The position numbers and the translations under genes were made by a program. The notes beneath the pieces are model-generated. The model did no database searches and was not told the origin of the DNA. It was given only the letters and a program-made list of their open reading frames with translations. A stretch of 42,941 nucleotides of DNA, from NCBI GenBank assembly GCA_026415195.1, contig JAOAHO010000021.1, positions 1-42,941 of the forward strand, written 5' to 3'. The stretch comes from Bacteroidia bacterium (lineage in GTDB: Bacteria > Bacteroidota > Bacteroidia > B-17B0 > Aurantibacillaceae). This document shows positions 8,823 to 16,946 of this stretch, one piece after another. Each line of letters begins with the position of its first letter. Within the stretch, counting starts at the first letter, position 1.

Positions 8823-8876
8823 AGCACAACCAGTGAACTAAGTTAAATTTTTTAGGTTTAATTTTAGCGAAATAAA

Positions 8877-10679
8877 TTGAATAATCGCATTAAAGACATA
8901 ATAAAAGGCATTCCTGAACTTCCGGGAGTTTATCAATATTATGATAAGCAAGGCGTGCTCTTGTATGTCGGAAAAGCGAAAAATCTAAAAAAAAGGGTTT
9001 CTTCTTATTTTCAAAAAGAACACGATAGTTACAAGTTAAATCGTCTGGTTTCCCAAATTCACGACATCCGAACCATAGTCGTTGATACCGAATTGGATGC
9101 ACTGTTGCTGGAAAATAATCTCATTAAAAGCCAGCAACCGAAATATAACATACGCCTGAAAGACGATAAAACCTACCCCTGGATTGTCATCACCAAAGAA
9201 CTGTTTCCAAGGATTTTCTGGACACGCAGAAAAAATATACCTCATGCAGAATATTTCGGCCCTTATGCGAACCCGAAAACGGCTTTTCATTTGCTGGAAA
9301 TCATTCAAAAAACATTTCCTGTCCGCTCCTGCACATTGGATTTAAAACCCGAGAAGATCCAAGCCGGCAAATTCAGGCCCTGCCTCGATTATCATATAGG
9401 AAAGTGCAAGGCGCCCTGCGCCGGCTATCAAACCGCCGAGGAATACAGGGAAATGTTCAAACAGATTAAAGTGATTATCAAAGGTAAACTCTCGGATATC
9501 ATCCGCAACCTGAAAGAACAAAAAGAGGCCTTTGCCGCTAACCTTGAATTTGAAAAAGCCCAGGAAATCAAAGAAAAAATTTCCTTACTGGAGCAATATC
9601 AGGCACGTTCCACCATTGTGCACCCTTCATTGAACGATTTGGATGTGTTCCATGTGTTATCTGATGAAAGAAGGGCTTTTGTAAATTATTTTCAAATCAG
9701 GGAAGGACGCATTATCTACGGATTTATAACGGAATTGGAAAAAAAGCAAAATGAATCGGATGCTGAAATATTGGATTTTATAATCCCTTTAATGCGGGAA
9801 AAATATTTCTCGGAAAGCAAAGAAATCATTGTGCCTTTTATGCCGGCTACTCCAGTACCGGACTTCACTTATACTATTCCCAAAACAGGTGACAAAAAGA
9901 AGTTGTTAGATCTGGCATGGAAAAACCTGGAATACTATAAAGCTGAATTCGATAGGAAAAAACAAATTACAAATCCGGAACAACACCGAAAGGAATTGCT
10001 TGAACGTATGCAGGCAGACCTTCGCCTGAACCGCTTACCGGTAAGGATAGAAGCATTTGACAACTCCAACATTCAGGGAAAATTTGCCGTGAGCGCCATG
10101 CCGGTTTTCATTGACGGCAAACCCGAAAAAAAAGAATATCGCATATTTAACATACGCACGGTGGAGGGGTCCGATGATTATGCCATCATGAAGGAAGCCG
10201 TTCGAAGGCGCTATGAGCGGGTGCTGAAAGAACAATTGCCCTTGCCTGACCTTTTGGTGATTGACGGCGGAAAGGGACAGCTAAACGCTGCCGTTGAGGC
10301 ATTGAAAGAATTAAACCTTTACGGAAAATTTGCCGTGTTGGGCATAGCCAAACGCTTGGAAGAAATTTATTTTCCGGAAGATCCTTTGCCGATTTATTTG
10401 GATAAAAAGTCACCGACGCTGAAAGTAATTCAGCAGATTCGTGATGAAGCCCATCGCTTCGGAATAAAGCACTATCGCAAAAAACACTTAAAGAATCTGG
10501 TGTTCACCGAACTTACCTGCATCCCCGGCATTGCCGACAAAACAGCGGAAAAATTGTTGCTGGCTTTCGGTTCGGTGGAGGATATTAAAAATGCCGATTT
10601 GGAAGAATTGGTTAAATGCATAGGAAAAGCAAAAGCCGGGGCCGTTTATCGTTTCTATCATCCTGATGTTCGCCCATGA
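8877..10679 (+). CDS. uvrC: UvrABC system protein C
   Basis: Excinuclease subunit that makes the 3' and 5' incisions around a UvrB-bound DNA lesion. The 600 residues match the family length. The GIY-YIG nuclease domain (about 13-95) has GVY at 17-19 and LLYVGKAKNLKKRVSSYF. Four cysteines (152, 169, 177, 181) match the iron-sulfur cluster site of UvrC. The UVR motif that contacts UvrB lies near 205-240. The RNase H-like nuclease has EAFDNSNIQG (D395), LVIDGGKGQ (D463) and EAHRFGIKHYR (H526), and two helix-hairpin-helix motifs finish the protein (TCIPGIADKTAEKL and a second to 590). The start is TTG at 8877: an in-frame TAG at 8865 leaves no ATG or GTG upstream. The 3' end overlaps hemW by ATGA. 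Confidence 0.97.
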   Translation: MNNRIKDIIKGIPELPGVYQYYDKQGVLLYVGKAKNLKKRVSSYFQKEHDSYKLNRLVSQIHDIRTIVVDTELDALLLENNLIKSQQPKYNIRLKDDKTYPWIVITKELFPRIFWTRRKNIPHAEYFGPYANPKTAFHLLEIIQKTFPVRSCTLDLKPEKIQAGKFRPCLDYHIGKCKAPCAGYQTAEEYREMFKQIKVIIKGKLSDIIRNLKEQKEAFAANLEFEKAQEIKEKISLLEQYQARSTIVHPSLNDLDVFHVLSDERRAFVNYFQIREGRIIYGFITELEKKQNESDAEILDFIIPLMREKYFSESKEIIVPFMPATPVPDFTYTIPKTGDKKKLLDLAWKNLEYYKAEFDRKKQITNPEQHRKELLERMQADLRLNRLPVRIEAFDNSNIQGKFAVSAMPVFIDGKPEKKEYRIFNIRTVEGSDDYAIMKEAVRRRYERVLKEQLPLPDLLVIDGGKGQLNAAVEALKELNLYGKFAVLGIAKRLEEIYFPEDPLPIYLDKKSPTLKVIQQIRDEAHRFGIKHYRKKHLKNLVFTELTCIPGIADKTAEKLLLAFGSVEDIKNADLEELVKCIGKAKAGAVYRFYHPDVRP

Positions 10680-11809
10680 AAAAAAAGCACGGCCTGTATA
10701 TTCACATTCCGTTTTGCAGCAAGGCCTGTTCTTATTGCGATTTTCATTTCTCCACCAATCTGAGATACATGCGACAAATGTGTTCTGCCATCAGGAAAGA
10801 AATGGAAATGCGCAGGGAAGAATGGGCGGATAAGGAATTGGTCAGTATTTATTTTGGCGGTGGAACGCCGGGTTTGTTGCCCGAAAACGAGCTAAAAGAA
10901 TTTTTTTTATTGTTTGAAGGGCTCCGCCTGCTTGATGATGTTCGGGAAATAACGTTGGAAGCCAATCCTGAAAACATTTCCAAAGAAAACATAACGCTAT
11001 GGAATTCCCTGGGTATAAACCGCGTCAGTTTGGGCATACAATCATTATATGACAGTGAACTGGAATGGATGAGGCGTTCGCATAATTCAGAACAAAGCAT
11101 ACGGGCACTGAATCTGCTTCAGGATTATTTTAAGGGCACCCTGACGGCCGACATTATTTTCGGGACTCCTTTTTTGAATTTGGAGATGCTGGCAAGTGAG
11201 TTGGATATCCTTACTGCATATCCATTACAGCATTTGTCTGCTTACCAATTGACCGTGGAGCCCAAAACCCTGTTGCAAAAAGAAATTCAAAATCAAAAAA
11301 TTAAAATTTCAGATGAAGATACGATAGCGGAACAATTTTTGTTTATTCATGATTTTTTGGAAAGTAAAGGGTATGAGCACTACGAAATTTCGAATTATGC
11401 AAAGCCCGGATACAGGGCCATTCACAATTCCCTGTATTGGCAAGGGGAATCTTATTCCGGATTTGGCCCCTCGGCTCATTCCTACGACGGAATAATAACA
11501 CGAACAAAAAATATCGCAAATAACCATGAATACATGCGGTTGGTCGTTCAAGAAGGTAAGCCGGCGGAAACGGAATTACTGGATGAAAGGCAAAGGTTTA
11601 ACGATTTTGTCCTCACGCATATCAGAACAACGGATGGTATTGACCTTAATGAAGTTGAAAAAAAATTCACTTCCGATAAAAAAAATCACATCTTGAAAAC
11701 AATAAAAGATTTTCCTTCTGATTGGTTTATAATTGAAGAGAGTGCTGTTTCGCTAAGTGTTAAAGGCATGCTCTTTTCCGATTTTATTTCGGAAAAAATT
11801 TTTCTTTGA
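10676..11809 (+). CDS. hemW: HemW-type radical SAM protein (heme chaperone, coproporphyrinogen oxidase-like)
   Basis: A 377-residue radical SAM enzyme. The iron-sulfur motif C-x3-C-x2-C is at C14, C18 and C21 (FCSKACSYCDF). A phenylalanine follows where true HemN enzymes have a fourth cysteine, which favours HemW, a heme-binding and heme-delivering protein, over coproporphyrinogen III dehydrogenase. The SAM-binding GGGTPGLLP, the EANPENIS strand, the RVSLGIQS segment and the ADIIFGTPF region are all present. The C-terminal HemN-like domain includes HYEISNYAKPGYRAIHNSLYW split over about residues 235-260. The ATG overlaps the uvrC stop by 4 bases, so the two are translationally coupled. No independent promoter is visible. 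Confidence 0.93.
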   Translation: MKKKHGLYIHIPFCSKACSYCDFHFSTNLRYMRQMCSAIRKEMEMRREEWADKELVSIYFGGGTPGLLPENELKEFFLLFEGLRLLDDVREITLEANPENISKENITLWNSLGINRVSLGIQSLYDSELEWMRRSHNSEQSIRALNLLQDYFKGTLTADIIFGTPFLNLEMLASELDILTAYPLQHLSAYQLTVEPKTLLQKEIQNQKIKISDEDTIAEQFLFIHDFLESKGYEHYEISNYAKPGYRAIHNSLYWQGESYSGFGPSAHSYDGIITRTKNIANNHEYMRLVVQEGKPAETELLDERQRFNDFVLTHIRTTDGIDLNEVEKKFTSDKKNHILKTIKDFPSDWFIIEESAVSLSVKGMLFSDFISEKIFL

Positions 11810-11844
11810 AAAAAGATGCAAGTTCAATGAATAAATATTTTCTT

Positions 11845-11852
11845 TAAATTTA
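11845..11852 (+). promoter_or_regulatory. Probable -7 box of the T9SS propeller gene
   Basis: TAAATTTA differs at one position from the Bacteroidota -7 consensus TAnnTTTG. It is only 4 bases from the ATG at 11857, which would put the transcription start at or next to the start codon. No good -33 element was found at 19-21 bases upstream. Confidence 0.4.
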
Positions 11853-11856
11853 AGTC

Positions 11857-13605
11857 ATGTATTTTAAAAAGTTAACCGGATTTATTTACTTAACGATATC
11901 ATTTTGTATTTGCCTTCACTCTCAGACGCTTCTGTGGCATCATAAAATCGGAATGCACAATTATAATGAATATGCAGCTCAAATAAGCATCGACCAAAAC
12001 GGCAACATGTATCTGGCAGGCCAATTTGAAGCTGTCCTTGATTTTGATCCCGGTCCGGCCACATACAGTTTACTTTCCATGGGGGCTTCTGATTTTTATG
12101 TTGCGAAGTATGATCCGTCAGGTAACTTTCAATGGGTAAAAACTTACGGAAATATTTTTCAGGACATAGCGCATTCCATAACCACAGATCAGCAGGGAAA
12201 TATTTATGTGACCGGTGAATTTGACGGCGTGGTGGATTTTAATCCTCCTTTCGGTTATACCGTACAAAGTAACGGGCCCGGCAACGGATTTCTTTTAAAA
12301 CTGGATGCCGGCGGAAATTTCCAATGGGTAAGGACATTTAAAAGCAATCAAAAGAATATCGGAATGAAAGTAAGAACTTCTCCCGACGGAAAGGTTTGGG
12401 TAGTGGGAAATCTCAGCGGGATAACCCTTTTTGATGGGGCAAGCCCTTCTCAAACCATCACTACTTCGGGAAATTATGATGCTTTTTTTGTAGCATATAC
12501 TCCTTCAGGAAACTACATTACTTCGGGCTGTGTGGGAGGAAGCGATAATGATTATGGAAAGTCATTGGCTTTTGATTCCAACGGCAACCTGTATTTTCTT
12601 GTTGAATTTTATTCTTCGTTTTGTGATGCCGATCCCGGAGCCGGCACTTCCATGTTTACGAATTATGGCGGATCCAGCAACATTTTGTGCATAAAATTAA
12701 GTTCAACGGGAAATTTTATACAGGCACATGCCCTTGGCGGCATGTATGATGAATATGCGCATGATATTAATGTTAAATCGAACGGCGATGTTTTCATATG
12801 CGGTTCATTTTCTTCTCCTTCAATTGATGCTGATCCGGGGCCAAATCAGTTTTTATTATATAATTCAAATCCGGGCGTACCTGAGGGTTTTGTTTGCCGT
12901 TGGTCCTCCGGAGGCCAATTGGTATGGGCTTTCAGTATAGGCAATTTAGGCGTGGACGAATGTCTGGGTATCAATTTTGATAATGCCGGAAATATTCTGG
13001 TAAACGGGTGGTATGATTGGATAGTTGACATGGATCCCGGTCCCGGGGTTTTTAATTTAAGTTCATTGGGTTCACAAGACGGCTTTCATCTCTTGCTTAA
13101 AAACGACGGTTCATTTCTGAATGCCTTAACACATGGTTCAAGTGATTATTGTGATGAAATTTATTGTGGCGTAAGCAATGATTATAATCAGATAGCTACC
13201 AACGGTAACGGGGTGGTATATTGTACTTCTGTTTCCGGCGGAACAAACATCGTGATCATGAACGGAACACCTCAACAGGTTCAGTTCGCATCTTACGGTG
13301 GCATGGATATAGTCAATTTTAAGTATTCCTACAACCTCTTAACAGGCACTCCGGATAATAATCAAAATATTTTTGATTCTCCGATTGCGTTTCCTTCAGT
13401 TTTTGAAAATAAAATAAGCATAAATTCAACATTTATAGGCCCGGAATCAAAATGGATTTTGTATAATTCCGAAGGCAAAATCATGCTTTGCGGAAATTCA
13501 TTCAATACACAGGAGATTAATACTGAGGAAATACCTCATGGAATTTATTTGTTGTATGTTGAAAAGGGTGATAAAAAATTTAAACAAAAATTAGTTAAAC
13601 ACTGA
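11857..13605 (+). CDS. Secreted beta-propeller repeat protein with T9SS type A sorting domain
   Basis: A 582-residue protein with signal peptide (residues 1-22, ending LHSQ). The body holds about six repeats of roughly 60-75 residues. Each has a strand pattern like NGNMYLAGQFEAVLDFDPGP and often a variant of D-x-DPGP (residues VLDFDPGPATYSL, CDADPGAGTSMF, SIDADPGPNQFLL, IVDMDPGPGVFNL), then a K-x-D/S-x-x-G-N-F-x-W segment. This is the SBBP-like propeller common in Bacteroidota; the acidic DPGP turns may bind calcium. Residues from about 505 form a Por-type sorting domain: a proline-containing opening, KISINS, WILYNSEGKIM, IPHGIYLLYV and a basic end KFKQKLVKH. It should therefore be exported by the T9SS. 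Biological target unknown. The next gene converges 17 bases away. Confidence 0.87.
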   Translation: MYFKKLTGFIYLTISFCICLHSQTLLWHHKIGMHNYNEYAAQISIDQNGNMYLAGQFEAVLDFDPGPATYSLLSMGASDFYVAKYDPSGNFQWVKTYGNIFQDIAHSITTDQQGNIYVTGEFDGVVDFNPPFGYTVQSNGPGNGFLLKLDAGGNFQWVRTFKSNQKNIGMKVRTSPDGKVWVVGNLSGITLFDGASPSQTITTSGNYDAFFVAYTPSGNYITSGCVGGSDNDYGKSLAFDSNGNLYFLVEFYSSFCDADPGAGTSMFTNYGGSSNILCIKLSSTGNFIQAHALGGMYDEYAHDINVKSNGDVFICGSFSSPSIDADPGPNQFLLYNSNPGVPEGFVCRWSSGGQLVWAFSIGNLGVDECLGINFDNAGNILVNGWYDWIVDMDPGPGVFNLSSLGSQDGFHLLLKNDGSFLNALTHGSSDYCDEIYCGVSNDYNQIATNGNGVVYCTSVSGGTNIVIMNGTPQQVQFASYGGMDIVNFKYSYNLLTGTPDNNQNIFDSPIAFPSVFENKISINSTFIGPESKWILYNSEGKIMLCGNSFNTQEINTEEIPHGIYLLYVEKGDKKFKQKLVKH

Positions 13606-13622
13606 TTTTCGGAATTCAACCG

Positions 13623-14312
13623 TTAAGGTTCAAAACGATATCCAACACCCCTGACGCTGAGGAAATGCATGGGTTCCGAAGGAGTGTCCTCAAAAATTTT
13701 CCGGTAGTTCAATATAAAATTATCAATGGTCCTTAGGCTTCCTGTCTCGCCATTTTCCCAGCAAGCATTGTAAATCTCTTCTCTGGAGAGCGTCTTTCCG
13801 GCATGCACTACCAAAAATTTCAATACATGATTCTCTTTGTTACCTAAGGAAAATTCCGTGCCTTTCTTATTCCAAACCCTGTAGTTTTGAAAATCCATTT
13901 TGCCGTTTTTAAATTCAAAAACTGAAATGTCCTCCTGCAGTTTTATCAACGGTTTTATTCTTTCCAGACGGAGAATAATTTCATCCAGGTCGTAGGGTTT
14001 GGTAATATAGTCGTCAGCACCGAGCCTCAGGCCTTTGACTTTATCTCCCGATTCGATGCGGGCTGTGGTGAACAGTATTCGCAGTTTAGGATGAATGTTT
14101 TTAAATATTGCATATGCATCAAAGCCCTCGCCGTCGGGAAGCATTACATCCAGTAACATCAGGTGGATTTCATGCTTATGACGCATCAACAATTCTTGGG
14201 CTTTGGAAAGGCTGTGAGCCCAGAAAAAAGCGTAACCTTCAAATTCCAAACCTGCCTTTAATGCCTTGGCAATAGAAGCCTCATCTTCCACCAACAACAC
14301 TCCAATTTTCAT
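13623..14312 (-). CDS. OmpR/PhoB-family response regulator, orphan
   Basis: A 229-residue DNA-binding response regulator. The receiver domain has acidic residues E9 and D10, phosphoacceptor D55 in LMLLDVMLPDGEG, the threonine of FTTARIESGD and K105 in DYITKPYDLDE. The C-terminal winged helix (about 130-229) includes KTLSREEIYNACW, the recognition region RTIDNFILNYRKIF and the closing wing SVRGVGYRFEP. The ATG at 14312 is preferred over an in-frame TTG at 14327, which would add five residues before the first strand. No histidine kinase is present in the window. It is the last gene of the operon containing serC and serA. Its target genes are unknown. Confidence 0.93.
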   Translation of the reverse strand: MKIGVLLVEDEASIAKALKAGLEFEGYAFFWAHSLSKAQELLMRHKHEIHLMLLDVMLPDGEGFDAYAIFKNIHPKLRILFTTARIESGDKVKGLRLGADDYITKPYDLDEIILRLERIKPLIKLQEDISVFEFKNGKMDFQNYRVWNKKGTEFSLGNKENHVLKFLVVHAGKTLSREEIYNACWENGETGSLRTIDNFILNYRKIFEDTPSEPMHFLSVRGVGYRFEP

Positions 14313-14323
14313 GAAGCGTATAT

Positions 14324-14899
14324 TCAATTATACTTCAGGCGTTTGGACATTATTTTGCAAACGTTACCGAATACCTGTCCGGGCGAGAACCTTCTCCAGT
14401 TAAAATCATCCAACTCTCCTCCGGTGTTGATATAATAATCCAGATGAATTCTTTTCATTTCCCGAATCACGTGTTCGCGGAAGTTCAGCAAAACAATCCA
14501 TCCTTCCTCGCCAATGTCGTCGAACCATTCTTCGTAATAACTCTCATCACTATAATGAAAATTCAATACATTTTCTCCAATCAAAATATATTTATTTATT
14601 CCATGTCTTAACAGGCAATCCACAATTTCCCTTTTTAAAAACATAATGTCGTTATTAAGTGCATCGTTCCATTCACCCATCATTTCAATAATGCAATATT
14701 TTTCTACATAATCCACAAACAGGATTTTAATGTAGAGGGTTTCGCTGCCGATGGAGTCCCACTGGGGGTGAATGGCGTAATTATAAATTTTGTTCGTGAA
14801 TTCAAATTCTGAATATTCCCTTCCGAAAAAAGGGGAAAGCTCGTCTTCCGATGCTATATAGAGGTGCCTCCAGGAATAGTATGGTTCAATTTCATGCAT
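14324..14899 (-). CDS. Conserved protein of unknown function
   Basis: A 191-residue soluble protein, rich in aromatic and acidic residues. I do not recognise a named domain. It opens with MHEIEPYYSWRHLYIASEDE followed by SPFFGREYSEFEF. It continues with alternating strands and helices (LYIKILFVDYVEKYCIIEMMG, WIVLLNFREHVIREMKRIH) and ends in FGNVCKIMSKRLKYN. No signal peptide or membrane helix is visible. The start chosen is the ATG at 14899, which overlaps the serA stop by 8 bases; an upstream in-frame ATG at 14911 would overlap further. Its stop lies 11 bases before the response regulator. The tight packing between serA and the regulator argues that it is real and translated. Confidence 0.75.
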   Translation of the reverse strand: MHEIEPYYSWRHLYIASEDELSPFFGREYSEFEFTNKIYNYAIHPQWDSIGSETLYIKILFVDYVEKYCIIEMMGEWNDALNNDIMFLKREIVDCLLRHGINKYILIGENVLNFHYSDESYYEEWFDDIGEEGWIVLLNFREHVIREMKRIHLDYYINTGGELDDFNWRRFSPGQVFGNVCKIMSKRLKYN

Positions 14900-15854
14900 G
14901 CTGTTTTTCAAAAAAAGCCATCAGTTTTTCAGCCAGTTCTTTGCCTATGCGTTCCTGGGCTTCAAGCGTGGAAGCGCCAATGTGCGGGCTCAACGAGGCA
15001 TTGGGGTGCCTGAGCAAATCCGGATTGGGAGCGGGCTCATTTTCAAACACATCCAGGCAGGCATGGGCAGCTTTGCCCTGTTGGAGCGATTTTAAAAGGG
15101 CACTTTCATCTATAACCCCTCCGCGTGCGGCATTTATAATGATGACTCCGGATTTCATCAAAGAAAATTCTTTTTCCCCGATGAGCTTGCCTGATGGTAC
15201 ATGCAGGGTAATAAAATCCGATTGTGTTAAGACCTCCTCAAGGGAAATTGTTTTAATGTTGACTTTTGGATTTACTCCGTGAATGGGAATTACGATGGTT
15301 GCTTCAGAAATATATGGGTCGTGGGTAATAACTTTCATACCCAGCCCCAGAGCCATGGAAGCCACTTGCTGACCGATACGCCCGAAGCCGATGATGCCAA
15401 GGGTTTTGCCCAATACTTCACGACCTGCTGAATACTTTTTTTTCAACTCATTGAATTTATCATGTCCATCCGTGGGCATGGAACGGTTGCTTTGATGTAA
15501 AAAGCGAACTGCCCCGAGTAGATGAGCCATCACTAATTCTGCCACCGACCGTGATGATGCCGCAGGAGTATTGATTACTTCAATTCCTTTGCTTTTGGCA
15601 TATTCCACATCAATGTTGTCGGTTCCCACACCGGCTCGGGCGATAATTTTCAAATAGGGGCAGGCATCGATGATATCTTTCGTTACTTGCGTAGCACTTC
15701 TGACGACTAGCGCAGAAATTTTATGTTGCGATAAATAATTTGAAAGTTCGGCCTGGGGTACTTTTTCGGTTATCACAATAAAGCCATTGCTTTCCAGCAT
15801 GGCTTTGGCCGAAGCTTCAATTCCGTCGTTGGCTAATATTTTTATTTTTTGCAT
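14892..15854 (-). CDS. serA: D-3-phosphoglycerate dehydrogenase, short form
   Basis: NAD-dependent oxidation of 3-phosphoglycerate to 3-phosphohydroxypyruvate, the first step of serine synthesis. The 320 residues cover the catalytic and nucleotide-binding domains of the D-isomer 2-hydroxyacid dehydrogenases, without the C-terminal ACT domain that mediates serine feedback in long SerA proteins. The NAD loop is GIIGFGRIGQQVA. Catalytic residues are the arginine of INAARGGVIDE, the glutamate of DVFENEP and the histidine of SPHIGAST. The motif ARAGVGTDNIDVEYAKSKGI is present near residue 75. The start lies 3 bases after the serC stop. That neighbour makes a serine-pathway role far more likely than another 2-hydroxyacid substrate. 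Confidence 0.93.
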   Translation of the reverse strand: MQKIKILANDGIEASAKAMLESNGFIVITEKVPQAELSNYLSQHKISALVVRSATQVTKDIIDACPYLKIIARAGVGTDNIDVEYAKSKGIEVINTPAASSRSVAELVMAHLLGAVRFLHQSNRSMPTDGHDKFNELKKKYSAGREVLGKTLGIIGFGRIGQQVASMALGLGMKVITHDPYISEATIVIPIHGVNPKVNIKTISLEEVLTQSDFITLHVPSGKLIGEKEFSLMKSGVIIINAARGGVIDESALLKSLQQGKAAHACLDVFENEPAPNPDLLRHPNASLSPHIGASTLEAQERIGKELAEKLMAFFEKQHA

Positions 15855-15857
15855 GAA

Positions 15858-16946
15858 CTATGAAGCATATTTTTTTTCAAATTCCTGCATGGCTTCCACC
15901 AACACTTCTACGCTCTCCAGTGGCAAGGCATTATAAAGTGAAGCCCTGTATCCGCCCACATCCCGATGTCCCTTGATCCCGCTGATGTTGTATTGCTTCA
16001 CCCATTCATCGAACAAAGGTTCATATTCCGGTTTGGTGGTCACAAAACAAACATTCATGCGGCTTCGGTCTTCTTTTTCTACCGTCCCTTTGAAGCAGGT
16101 ATTACGGTCTATTTCCTGATACAACATTTCGGCTTTCTTTTTGTTGCGTTCTTCAATCCATGAAATGCCGCCATTACGTTTCAGCCACCTTAAGGTTAAC
16201 AACGTCACATAAACCGGAAACACCGGAGGCGTATTGTACATGCTTTCCCCTTTGATGTGTACCCGGTAATCGAGCATAGAAAGCATTTTGCGCCCGGTTT
16301 TTCCCAGAATGTCTTTTCTGACCATCACCATGGTGCAGCCTGCAGGCCCCATATTTTTCTGGGCTCCGGCATAGATCAAGGCAAATTTTTTGGCGTCCAC
16401 TTTTCGGCTGAAGATGTCGGAACTCATGTCGCACACCATAGGCACAGGGGAATCGGGAAATTCAAACATTTCCGTTCCGTAGATGGTGTTGTTGGAAGTA
16501 CAATGAAAATAATCGGCATCAGAGGGAATGGTGTAGTTTTTGGGGATGTAGGTAAATTTTTTATCCTCCGAAGAAGCAATTACTTTTACATTTCCCAGGA
16601 TAGAGGCTTCTTTAATGGCTTTGCTTGCCCACACTCCCGTGTTCAGGTAAGCGGCGTAACCGTTTTCTGTCAGCAAATTGTAGGGGACCATCGCAAATTG
16701 CAAGCTGGCTCCTCCGCCCAGATATAATACCTCATACTCATCACCGACTTCAAATAGTTCTTTTACAATCTGCCGCGCCTCATCCATTACTTTCACATAA
16801 TTTTTGCTGCGGTGTGAAATTTCCAGCAACGACAGGTTCAGGTTGTCGAAATTAATACATGCCTCGGCGGCTTCCTGAAGCACTTCCTGAGGCAAAATGC
16901 CCGGCCCCGCACTGAAGTTGTGCACTTTTTGCGTTAAGGTTTTCAT
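15858..16946 (-). CDS. serC: Phosphoserine aminotransferase
   Basis: PLP enzyme that converts 3-phosphohydroxypyruvate and glutamate to phosphoserine, the second step of serine synthesis; it can also act in pyridoxine synthesis. The 362 residues are the normal family length. Visible family features are HNFSAGPGILP at the N-terminus, LLEISHRSKNY (phosphate-binding H45/R46), LYLGGGASLQFAMVPYNLL, and the PLP lysine K197 in IYAGAQKNMGPAG. The C-terminal region has GHRDVGGYRASLYNALPLE. The ATG overlaps the stop of the WG-repeat gene upstream by 4 bases, and serA follows after 3 bases. A phosphoserine phosphatase gene is not in the window. Confidence 0.97.
   Translation of the reverse strand: MKTLTQKVHNFSAGPGILPQEVLQEAAEACINFDNLNLSLLEISHRSKNYVKVMDEARQIVKELFEVGDEYEVLYLGGGASLQFAMVPYNLLTENGYAAYLNTGVWASKAIKEASILGNVKVIASSEDKKFTYIPKNYTIPSDADYFHCTSNNTIYGTEMFEFPDSPVPMVCDMSSDIFSRKVDAKKFALIYAGAQKNMGPAGCTMVMVRKDILGKTGRKMLSMLDYRVHIKGESMYNTPPVFPVYVTLLTLRWLKRNGGISWIEERNKKKAEMLYQEIDRNTCFKGTVEKEDRSRMNVCFVTTKPEYEPLFDEWVKQYNISGIKGHRDVGGYRASLYNALPLESVEVLVEAMQEFEKKYAS

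Noticed and set aside
14313..14327. TTG start of the response regulator at 14327
   Set aside because: The ATG at 14312 begins exactly at the first strand of the receiver domain.
16257..16727. 156-codon plus-strand frame opposite serC
   Set aside because: Antisense shadow of a clear serC gene, with a composition unlike a protein.
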